From the NCBI RefSeq assembly GCF_008764295.1, contig NZ_VTQX01000005.1, forward strand, positions 1 to 64,000: a stretch of DNA of 64,000 nucleotides, read 5' to 3'. This document shows, piece after piece, positions 57,271 through 64,000 of this stretch; within the stretch, counting starts at the first letter, position 1, and each line of letters begins with the position of its first letter. The position numbers were made by a program, and so were the translations under genes. The DNA is from Bacillus methanolicus. Its GTDB lineage: Bacteria > Bacillota > Bacilli > Bacillales > Cytobacillaceae. The notes beneath the pieces were generated by a model. That model was not told the DNA's origin. It saw only the letters and a list, made by a program, of their open reading frames with translations, and did no database searches.

Positions 57271-57300
57271 ATTATGACTTGGTACTAATTATTTTATCAA
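57271..57300 (-). promoter_or_regulatory. fabH-fabF promoter with FapR-type operator
   Basis: On the minus strand TTGATA (-35, 57295-57300) lies upstream of CATAAT (-10) with an 18 bp spacer. The inverted repeat TTAGTACCAAGTCATAA (about 57273-57289) covers the spacer and -10, matching the FapR box and resembling the one at fabI. Confidence 0.75.
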
Positions 57301-57425
57301 GAGAAATCATTTCCTGCAACTTTTTTCACCAGTATATTTGTTTCTTTCAAACTCCACGTTTGTCTATACCATTACAGACTAGAAAGAATAATTTAATATG
57401 GGATAAAAATAAGGAGGTGCCAGAA

Positions 57426-57761
57426 ATGGAGGAGAAAAACACAAAAACGGAAGTAACTGATCGCTTTTCAAGATTCATGTTTGGAGAACGAAACACTCCT
57501 ATTAGTGAGGAAACAACAGAAAATCAACATGAGAATTGGGACTGGATTCTAGGTGCACGGACAAGCGATAAAGCAAAGGCAGGAGACAAAAGCAGTCATC
57601 ATAACGGAATCAATAAGTCGATTGAACAATTTTTACAAAATGTTGATTACATGGAAGTAATGCATCATGTCGATACATTAATGACATCGACAAAGGAGCT
57701 AAAACCACTTTTAAATAAAATCAAGCCAGTTCTAGAAAATCTCATTTCAAAGAAATCATAA
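57426..57761 (+). CDS. Conserved small hydrophilic protein, unrecognised
   Basis: This 111-residue protein starts MEEKNTKTEVTDRFSRFMFG, has a polar spacer and a helical C-terminal half (INKSIEQFLQNVDYMEVMHHVDTL, then LKPLLNKIKPVLENLISKK). It has no membrane helix. AAGGAGGTG lies 6 nt before ATG 57426; the longer frame to 57279 is not used. It is divergent from fabH and converges on med. I do not know the function. B. subtilis has small genes (comZ, yjzB) between med and fabHA, but this is not clearly either of them. Confidence 0.7.
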   Translation: MEEKNTKTEVTDRFSRFMFGERNTPISEETTENQHENWDWILGARTSDKAKAGDKSSHHNGINKSIEQFLQNVDYMEVMHHVDTLMTSTKELKPLLNKIKPVLENLISKKS

Positions 57762-57809
57762 TAATTTAGGTAGAACATCAAAACAATCAAGCATTTTATC
57801 AATGCATAT

Positions 57810-57845
57810 AAAAACTGCCTATCCATTTGAACAGGCAGTTTTGTT
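57810..57845. terminator. Bidirectional terminator before med
   Basis: AAAACTGCCT pairs with AGGCAGTTTT around ATCCATTTGAAC. It ends the 57426 gene and med. Confidence 0.85.
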
Positions 57846-57894
57846 TAACAACGTAAAATTATCGATAAATTTCATAATAGCAATTTCAATTATT

Positions 57895-58851
57895 TTATTT
57901 TGGTAATTTACCTGTTTCTTTATACGTCTCGATCATTTTGTTAATGGTATCGATAAATTCTTGATCCACAAGTGGACTAAATTCTCCTAATGAAATAACA
58001 TCATCTTGAAAATCAAAGGTGAGATTACCTGATTCCAATTTCCCTTTGTTAAATTGTTCTGCCACTAATTCATACAACGAGTCGACATGCTGAATCGTAC
58101 TCGTCAATACAGTTGATTCACCTAAATCGGACTGGTCAGAAATATAGCCAATTGCATAAAGCCCATTTTCCTTTATCCTTTCTATAACTGGAACATTATA
58201 ACCATCGCCTGCAGGATAAATGACATCGACATCGTTATGAAGCATTTCGTCTAAAAGCAACAGGGCTCGCTCATCATCATCCCATTGCCATACAAATTTA
58301 ATGTTCACATTAACATCGTGATTCGCGAACACTGCTCCTTCATAAAACCCCTCAACCTCAGGCTGCCATTCATATGCAGCAATAATCCCCACATGATCGG
58401 TGCTTGTCATATGACCAGCGACCATTCCGCCAAAAAAACCCATAGCATAAGCATCAAAATTCAAGCTTGTCGTATTTTCTTGAGTTGCATTTCCATTAAA
58501 ACTGACAAAATGAATATCCGGATATTCTTTTGAAAGCCTGTTAAAATAATCAGCATACTCATTGCCATGGCCAAAAATTAAATTAACACCTTTTTGATCA
58601 AATTCCTTTACAGCTCTTTGGACAACCGCTTCTGAATTCATTCCCTCTTTATAGTACACATCCACATTAAAGTGCGATTGGATTTTTAACATACCTTTAT
58701 AACCTTTGGTACCCCAAACCTGATCATTCACGGTTTCTGGCACTAATAATCCGGCTTTTTTTAGTTCGCCTGTTCTTAATGTTTGTCCACACGCTGAAAG
58801 CGTAAAAAGGCATAAAAGAATCATCCCGAAACATGCTAATATCTTTTGCAT
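57895..58851 (-). CDS. med: Competence regulator Med (BMP-type lipoprotein)
   Basis: This protein of about 318 residues has a lipobox LSAC after a signal peptide (about residues 17-21) and a basic membrane protein (BMP) fold: VNDQVWGTKGYKGMLKI, LIFGHGNEYADYFNRL and VIYPAGDGYNVPVIERI. Med raises comK expression in B. subtilis and belongs to a family of substrate-binding proteins. GAGGCGG stands before ATG 58851; the longer frame to 58941 is not preferred. The comZ gene that follows med in B. subtilis is not present. Confidence 0.9.
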   Translation of the reverse strand: MQKILACFGMILLCLFTLSACGQTLRTGELKKAGLLVPETVNDQVWGTKGYKGMLKIQSHFNVDVYYKEGMNSEAVVQRAVKEFDQKGVNLIFGHGNEYADYFNRLSKEYPDIHFVSFNGNATQENTTSLNFDAYAMGFFGGMVAGHMTSTDHVGIIAAYEWQPEVEGFYEGAVFANHDVNVNIKFVWQWDDDERALLLLDEMLHNDVDVIYPAGDGYNVPVIERIKENGLYAIGYISDQSDLGESTVLTSTIQHVDSLYELVAEQFNKGKLESGNLTFDFQDDVISLGEFSPLVDQEFIDTINKMIETYKETGKLPK

Positions 58852-58967
58852 TCTTTTTCCGCCTCTCAGATAAAATCGAAGATCAATCTTTCGTCCTAGT
58901 CGAAATGATGTAATCATTTTAATTCTACATTTATCAGGCATAATTGGGAAGAATTTTTTCTTTATCT

Positions 58968-59756
58968 TTACATTCCTAACATTTCAATTACCTTTTTTTG
59001 TTTTTTTAATCCCATCTCAAATGATGTTGCTTCCTTTATGATGACCTCACGTCCATCGACTCCCTTTTCAATAGTTCGAACCGGTGTTTCTTTAATTTCT
59101 AAAGACTTCGCACACTTTTCCCAAGCTTCTGACACGGCATTTTTCAAAATATATCGTTTCTCATCTTTCTCCATTAGCTTTAAAATATTTGCAACAACGT
59201 CCTCAACGTATAAAGCATCAGCGGTCCACTCTCTTGCAGTTATATTCCATTCATCTCTTTTCTTAACAAATGCTTGTTGAAAGAGGAAGGCTTCAGACTG
59301 CCATGGTCCATATACAGTGGGTAAAAAAAATTCCTGCACGACCTGATTTTGTTTTTTTGCAGACGAAATTAATTCTTCTAAATTATTTCTAACATCCCTA
59401 AAATCCTCATTAAATATGGACAGAGGGAGTAGAAGAATGATTTTATCGCGATTTTGCAGCAGCAACTGATTTTCAGTAAACGCAACTATTTGGTCTTCAT
59501 CCGCTCGCATAAAAAAATCATAATAATCAATGATCAGGGGCGCTCTTTCAAAGCCTTCTCCTTTGAAGGAATTAAACTTCTCTTCCACAAAATTCGCATT
59601 CCTACCAATTTGTAATCGTTTCTCTTCTATTAAATATGATTCATTATTTTCTTTGTTAAAATGAACACCAACAACTTCCATTCCTTCTTCCAACATCTTC
59701 TTAGTAAAATGAAATCCTAAAAACTCAAATGTTCCAATCATAATTGCCTTGTCCAT
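58968..59756 (-). CDS. yjaV: YjaV-like protein (epimerase/dehydratase-like fold)
   Basis: This protein of about 262 residues starts MDKAIMIGTFEFLGFHFTKKML, with a Rossmann-like beta-alpha start and a later VQEFFLPTVYGPWQSEAF and DALYVEDVVANILKLMEKD. These resemble short-chain epimerases (extended SDR), but the glycine motif is poor and the Tyr-x3-Lys pair is not found, so catalysis is doubtful. GGGAGG lies before ATG 59756. It stands between med and yjaU, as yjaV does in B. subtilis. Confidence 0.72.
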   Translation of the reverse strand: MDKAIMIGTFEFLGFHFTKKMLEEGMEVVGVHFNKENNESYLIEEKRLQIGRNANFVEEKFNSFKGEGFERAPLIIDYYDFFMRADEDQIVAFTENQLLLQNRDKIILLLPLSIFNEDFRDVRNNLEELISSAKKQNQVVQEFFLPTVYGPWQSEAFLFQQAFVKKRDEWNITAREWTADALYVEDVVANILKLMEKDEKRYILKNAVSEAWEKCAKSLEIKETPVRTIEKGVDGREVIIKEATSFEMGLKKQKKVIEMLGM

Positions 59757-59850
59757 AGCAAAAAGCCTCCCTGAGTAAACTCTTACTCCATCATATGCTG
59801 TGGGAGGCTTGATTATTTCAAATGACAATTGAACTAGTTTTCAGGATGTT

Positions 59851-60591
59851 TTAAAGGATACCTTCATGTGTTTTCATAAAGGTGATCATATAATAGTCCA
59901 TCTGTGGCTTCTTTTCAGGAAGAAGATAGCTAATTGTAATCGGCACTTCTTCACTTTTCCATATGACGGAAAGGTTCTTTAATAATGTTGATTGTTTATA
60001 GGCGCGATTTCCTGACAATACATGAATAATCTTCGTTGGGATATCCGAATGCAATTGGGGACTCTCAAATTCAGGACTGCTTATAATCTCGATAATTTGC
60101 TTGCTTTCCTTATCGAACGAATAAGAAAGCTCTTTTAATAATTTTTTGTAGAAAAACTTATGATCCTTCTCTTGTTCTAAATGATGCTTTAAAGATAAGA
60201 CAGGATTTAATAATACAATAGAGCGTATATTCCCATTCATTTCGTTAATAAGCTTTAGGGCAACTAAAGCTCCCATCCCTTCAGCTAAAATGTGTATTTT
60301 GCTATTAATAATTTCAGTACGGATAATATATTCATATAGGCGCTTTGCCAAATTAACAGCTTTTTCACTTCCCCAATTTTTCCCATATAGATTCGAATAA
60401 AATACGGTATAGCCTGATTTCTTAAAGCTCTCAATCAATCTTTGCTTCCCTTCATTTTGTGTCCAAAAACTCGAATTCTCGTCAACATAATGACGTTCAT
60501 CACCAATAATAAGGATACCGAAACCAGTAGGTTTTTCGGGATAATGAATCATGTTCCATTCGGTATCCAGCTTAAAGTTTCGGTGCTCCAT
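59851..60591 (-). CDS. yjaU: YjaU-like alpha/beta-hydrolase
   Basis: This protein of about 246 residues resembles alpha/beta-hydrolases: FGILIIGDERHYVDENSS at the start, an elbow-like HILAEGMGALVALKLI (G-x-G where G-x-S-x-G is usual) and IRSIVLLNPVLSLKHH. The usual nucleophile serine is absent (G-M-G), so activity is doubtful. AAGGAG stands before ATG 60591; the longer frame to 60666 is not preferred. It precedes yjaV and follows yjzD in the same order as in B. subtilis. Confidence 0.7.
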   Translation of the reverse strand: MEHRNFKLDTEWNMIHYPEKPTGFGILIIGDERHYVDENSSFWTQNEGKQRLIESFKKSGYTVFYSNLYGKNWGSEKAVNLAKRLYEYIIRTEIINSKIHILAEGMGALVALKLINEMNGNIRSIVLLNPVLSLKHHLEQEKDHKFFYKKLLKELSYSFDKESKQIIEIISSPEFESPQLHSDIPTKIIHVLSGNRAYKQSTLLKNLSVIWKSEEVPITISYLLPEKKPQMDYYMITFMKTHEGIL

Positions 60592-60963
60592 ACGAAAAAC
60601 TCCTTCTGTGAATTTACTCTTATTAATGTATGAAGTTATGTTTAAAGTGAAAGGGGGTTCGCCCATATTTACATTATTTCTTTATCTTCTTTTTTGCAGT
60701 GTTATTTTTAACAACCAATCGTTGGTACCGAACTAGATGATTCAACCTGATTCATTTCCAATATATGAACAAAGAGAGTAATTCTTTTAATGCAATCGTA
60801 GTTAAAAGACTTTGAAAGCATGTTTCCAGTAAGCAACATTAACATGCGTTACACGAACAAATATGAAAGCGATACATTTCCTTTCATATCAAAGTTTTAC
60901 TTTATCAATTGGAGCCGCTATGGTAGAATAAAACAGATGTTATTTAGGTAAGAGGTGATTACG
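60592..60963. other. Intergenic region yjaU/yjzD
   Basis: This divergent region contains no gene. A TAGAAT at about 60925 could be the -10 of yjzD, but the -35 is not clear. The DNA between 60740 and 60890 is mixed in composition and shows no recognised element. Confidence 0.35.
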
Positions 60964-61155
60964 GTGAAATACTTTTGGACTTTTTTCTGGACATTCGCTC
61001 TAGTTCAAATGTTAACGTACGTAGCAAGCTCAATGATCGGAGTACAATATGAGTTTGAAACTGGTGCCATCTTAGGTGTCGCGGCTACCATAGTTATTTT
61101 AATTTTCCCTGCCATTATTCCTGATGAACCAAGTGGAAAAGAAGGGATTCATTAA
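60964..61155 (+). CDS. yjzD: Small membrane protein YjzD (DUF2929)
   Basis: This 63-residue protein has two helices: YFWTFFWTFALVQMLTYVASS and TGAILGVAATIVILIFPAII. The WTFFWTF start and the polar PDEPSGK tail match YjzD/DUF2929. The start is GTG 60964, with AGAGGTG 6 nt upstream; an earlier GTG at 60955 lies inside that site. It lies between yjaU and clpB. The function is unknown. Confidence 0.85.
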   Translation: MKYFWTFFWTFALVQMLTYVASSMIGVQYEFETGAILGVAATIVILIFPAIIPDEPSGKEGIH

Positions 61156-61304
61156 TTAAGGTGTTATTATAAAGCACTGCCTTAATAATGAAAGTACACG
61201 TAAAAGAATTGGTACGGTCACTACAACAGGATAGCGTAAAAAGACAAGCCCTTAGTTAAGTGATCATCTTTAAAGCAAGTGGTTACATTCTATACGCTTA
61301 GGGT

Positions 61305-61340
61305 AAAAAAGTCATCCTGATTTCAGAGGATGACTTTTTT
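61305..61340. terminator. Bidirectional terminator after clpB
   Basis: AAAAAAGTCATCCT pairs with AGGATGACTTTTTT around GATTTCAG. Confidence 0.88.
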
Positions 61341-61349
61341 GTTGCGATT

Positions 61350-63953
61350 TTAAAAATCAATGGTTGATAACTTGATTGTATCGTCTTGAAGAATGATTTG
61401 TACAGCACTATTTTCCCCAATGTGACCAGCAATAATTTCTCTTGCTAGCATCGTTTCAACATTTCGTTGCATAAAACGTTTCAACGGCCTCGCTCCATAC
61501 ACCGGATCAAATCCATTTGCTGCAATATATTCTTTAGCACCCTCGGTTATGCTTAATTGAATTTGTTGGGCCTCTAATCTTCTCTGTAATTCTGCAATCA
61601 ATTTTACAACAATCATTTTTATATCTTGCAATGACAAAGGTTTGAAAAGGATCGTTTCATCGACCCGATTCAAGAATTCTGGTCGAAAATGCCCTCTTAA
61701 CTGTGTCATGACTTGATTTTTAACGTCTTTAGAAATGAACTCATCGTTTCGATCTTCTAATAAAAAATGCGAGCCAATATTAGAGGTCATGATAATAACA
61801 GTATTTTTAAAATCAACCGTTCTCCCTTGGGAATCAGTTACCCGACCATCATCGAGCATCTGCAACAAGATATTGAATACGTCAGGATGAGCTTTTTCGA
61901 TTTCGTCGAGCAATATGACTGAATATGGTTTTCTGCGCACAGCTTCCGTTAACTGGCCACCTTCTTCATACCCGACATAGCCCGGAGGCGCTCCAACCAA
62001 TCTTGAAACAGAATGTTTCTCCATATATTCAGACATATCAATTCGAATGATTTGATCCTCACTATCGAATAAAGCTTGTGCCAATGCTTTTGCAAGCTCG
62101 GTTTTTCCTACACCCGTAGGACCAAGGAAAATAAAAGAGCCAATCGGCCTATTCGGATCTTTTATCCCTGCTCTAGCTCTAAGAACAGCATCAGACACCA
62201 ATGTTACTGCCTCGTCTTGTCCGACTACACGCTCATGGAGAATTTGTTCAAGGCGCAACAGCTTTTCCCTTTCACCTTCCACAAGCTTTGCCAGTGGAAT
62301 GCCTGTCCACCTTGCAACAATATTAGCAATTTCCTCTTCTGTCACTTCTTCACGCAGAAGTCTTTCATCCGCTTGCTTGCTTACTTCCTCTTCCAACTCT
62401 TTCAATTCTTTCTCAAGGGACGGAATTCGTCCATGGCGGAGTTCAGCAGCTTTATTTAAATCATATTGATTCTCAGCCTCTTCTAATTCCCTCCGTAATC
62501 GTTCCAATGTTTCTCGCTTTTCTTGAACTTGTTGAATACTTTCTTTTTCAGCCATCCACTTTGCTTTCATTGAATTGGCTTTATCACGCATATCTGCAAG
62601 CTCTTTTTGCAGGGTAGCCAGCCTATTTTTACTTTGCTCATCTTCTTCCTTTTGCAAGGCAGCCTCTTCAATTTCTAATTGCATCACACGGCGTGTCACT
62701 TCATCAAGCTCTGATGGCATTGAATCAATTTCTGTTCGAATCATCGCACAAGCCTCATCAACAAGATCAATCGCTTTATCAGGTAAAAAACGGTCTGAAA
62801 TATACCGATCCGATAAAATGGCCGCTGTTACAAGAGCACGGTCATGAATATTGACCCCATGATGAATTTCAAATCTTTCTTTCAAGCCACGAAGAATGGA
62901 AATCGTATCCTCCACATCCGGTTCCTGTACAAGGACTTGTTGAAAGCGTCTTTCGAGCGCTGGATCTTTTTCAATATACTTACGATGCTCATCTAAAGTG
63001 GTTGCACCAATACAATGTAATTCACCACGAGCAAGCATTGGTTTTAACATATTGCCAGCATCCATTGCCCCTTCAGTTTTCCCTGCACCGACAATGGTGT
63101 GGATTTCATCAATAAAAAGGAGAATTCTGCCCTCGCTTTTTTTTATTTCATTTAGAACCGCCTTTAACCGTTCTTCAAATTCTCCTCGAAATTTTGCCCC
63201 AGCGATGAGTGAACTCATATCAAGTGAGAAAATCGTTTTATCCTTAAGACCCTCCGGCACATCTTTCCGGACGATTCTTTGTGCTAAACCCTCGACAATA
63301 GCCGTTTTTCCAACGCCTGGCTCACCAATTAGAACGGGGTTATTCTTTGTTTTGCGCGAAAGAATTCGAATCACATTTCTGATTTCCCCGTCACGACCAA
63401 TTACCGGATCAAGCTTTCCCGCCTTTACTTCCGCAACCAAATCTCTCCCATATTTATTTAATACATCGTATGTGGCCTCAGGATTTTGTGAAGTCACTCT
63501 TTGATTCCCCCTTATTTCTTTTATTTCTTGAAGTAAAGCATCATATGTGATCCGTTCATTCTTCAACATTTCACCAATGCTTGATTGCTTATAAATCATG
63601 GCAGCGAGTAACATATGTTCAACAGAAAGAAAATCATCTTGAAGCTTTTCCATCTCCCGCTCCGCCTCAATTAATAATTTCTGCAATCGAGCGGTAATAT
63701 AGAGCTTATCCTGCTCCACTCCACTTCCAGATACTTGAGGTTTTTTGTGAAGCAATACATTTATTTTTTGTTCAAATTTTGCAGAAGGAAATTGGACTCG
63801 TTCTAGAATAGCAGCAACAAGGCTCTCATCTTGCTTCAGCAGAGCTAAAAACAAATGGTCTTCATCAACCTCCTGATGCTCTTTTGAAGCGGCAGTAGAC
63901 TGGGCACTAAACAAGGCAGCTTGCATTCGTTCCGTCATCCTGTTCAGATCCAT
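61350..63953 (-). CDS. clpB: ATP-dependent disaggregase ClpB
   Basis: This 867-residue AAA+ chaperone rescues aggregated proteins together with DnaK. It has an N-terminal Clp-N repeat domain (residues 1-145), the first AAA domain with Walker A GEPGVGKT near 208, a coiled middle domain (about 410-530) and the second AAA domain with GPTGVGKT near 608 and [24 protein letters not shown]. No IGF/L tripeptide for ClpP binding is apparent, as expected for ClpB. AAAGGAGG stands before ATG 63953. A CtsR operator lies just upstream. B. subtilis lacks ClpB, so this is a lineage difference. Confidence 0.96.
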   Translation of the reverse strand: MDLNRMTERMQAALFSAQSTAASKEHQEVDEDHLFLALLKQDESLVAAILERVQFPSAKFEQKINVLLHKKPQVSGSGVEQDKLYITARLQKLLIEAEREMEKLQDDFLSVEHMLLAAMIYKQSSIGEMLKNERITYDALLQEIKEIRGNQRVTSQNPEATYDVLNKYGRDLVAEVKAGKLDPVIGRDGEIRNVIRILSRKTKNNPVLIGEPGVGKTAIVEGLAQRIVRKDVPEGLKDKTIFSLDMSSLIAGAKFRGEFEERLKAVLNEIKKSEGRILLFIDEIHTIVGAGKTEGAMDAGNMLKPMLARGELHCIGATTLDEHRKYIEKDPALERRFQQVLVQEPDVEDTISILRGLKERFEIHHGVNIHDRALVTAAILSDRYISDRFLPDKAIDLVDEACAMIRTEIDSMPSELDEVTRRVMQLEIEEAALQKEEDEQSKNRLATLQKELADMRDKANSMKAKWMAEKESIQQVQEKRETLERLRRELEEAENQYDLNKAAELRHGRIPSLEKELKELEEEVSKQADERLLREEVTEEEIANIVARWTGIPLAKLVEGEREKLLRLEQILHERVVGQDEAVTLVSDAVLRARAGIKDPNRPIGSFIFLGPTGVGKTELAKALAQALFDSEDQIIRIDMSEYMEKHSVSRLVGAPPGYVGYEEGGQLTEAVRRKPYSVILLDEIEKAHPDVFNILLQMLDDGRVTDSQGRTVDFKNTVIIMTSNIGSHFLLEDRNDEFISKDVKNQVMTQLRGHFRPEFLNRVDETILFKPLSLQDIKMIVVKLIAELQRRLEAQQIQLSITEGAKEYIAANGFDPVYGARPLKRFMQRNVETMLAREIIAGHIGENSAVQIILQDDTIKLSTIDF

Positions 63954-63965
63954 CTTAATTCCTCC

Positions 63966-63982
63966 TTTGACCTTTTTTGACC
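63966..63982 (-). promoter_or_regulatory. CtsR operator of clpB
   Basis: On the minus strand GGTCAAA-AAA-GGTCAAA is a perfect tandem heptad CtsR box. CtsR represses class III heat-shock genes. It lies between the -10 and the clpB start and partly covers the ribosome site. Confidence 0.9.
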
Positions 63983-63990
63983 TTTATTCC

Positions 63991-63996
63991 ATTATA
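63991..63996 (-). promoter_or_regulatory. -10 element of the clpB promoter
   Basis: TATAAT on the minus strand lies 8 bp upstream of the CtsR box. The -35 falls beyond the window edge. Confidence 0.7.
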
Positions 63997-64000
63997 AGTC

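Overview
The window reads as chromosomal DNA of a spore-forming member of the Bacillaceae (low-GC Firmicute). Sporulation genes (spoVIF, spoVAC-AD-AEb, yjcA, cotZ/cotY-like, cotO), competence genes (med, coiA, mecA) and the Spx control genes (spx, spxH/yjbH) are all present, and gene order follows the yjcH...yjbA...yjaU/yjzD region known from Bacillus subtilis. The genus cannot be fixed from the sequence. Differences from B. subtilis include clpB, a TRAP-TAXI transporter, a short spoVA operon, a cardiolipin synthase between coiA and mecA, no thiamine genes between yjbQ and fabI, and no comZ after med.

Layout. 1-1.6 kb: a truncated ISL3-type transposase, a tRNA-Val(GAC) and a small WYL-like gene under two LexA-type boxes. 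1.6-5.3 kb: TRAP-TAXI operon (receptor, DUF1850 protein, fused permease). 5.6-11.3 kb: yjcH, yjcG-yjcF, a possible short untranslated transcript, a DUF421 protein, a small conserved protein, and the UvrD-like helicase YjcD. 11.9-18 kb: sporulation block with spoVIF, an SDR oxidoreductase, two tiny spore-type genes (43 and 33 aa), the spoVAC-AD-AEb operon with its lipoprotein, yjcA, a cotZ-like gene and cotO. 18.4-28.9 kb: fabI with a FapR-type box, yjbQ, prpE, rluD-like yjbO, nadK, relQ (yjbM), yjbL, yjbK, the transglycosylase yjbJ, globin yjbI coupled to spxH (yjbH), and a yizD-like small gene. 29-38.3 kb: pepF, coiA, cls, mecA, spx (with a YodB-type inverted repeat), yjbC, and a glycoside-hydrolase-like secreted protein. 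39-53.4 kb: two oligopeptide ABC systems (OppABCDF and AppDFBCA) around a DUF3899 gene, trpS and yjbA. 53.6-64 kb: YjaZ-like metalloprotease, fabF-fabH with a FapR-type box, an unrecognised gene, med, yjaV, yjaU, yjzD, and clpB with a perfect CtsR operator at the window edge.

How the genes fit together. The window gathers much of the Spx circuit (spx, its ClpXP adaptor SpxH, the ClpCP adaptor MecA) beside (p)ppGpp synthesis (RelQ), NAD kinase and a disaggregase (ClpB). Fatty-acid elongation genes fabI and fabHF sit under the same kind of operator. Peptide uptake (Opp, App) together with PepF gives a peptide import and breakdown route. The sporulation block carries spore-coat, SpoVA-channel and tiny spore-type proteins.

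Start codons were re-chosen wherever a longer reading frame began upstream of the best ribosome binding site. Several genes start with TTG or GTG. No CRISPR array, prophage or rRNA was seen. No clearly new multi-gene system was found. The best leads are the SOS-controlled WYL-like microprotein, the cysteine/histidine module shared by YjcD and CoiA, the orphan promoter-terminator unit near 7.6-7.8 kb, and the compact spoVA operon.
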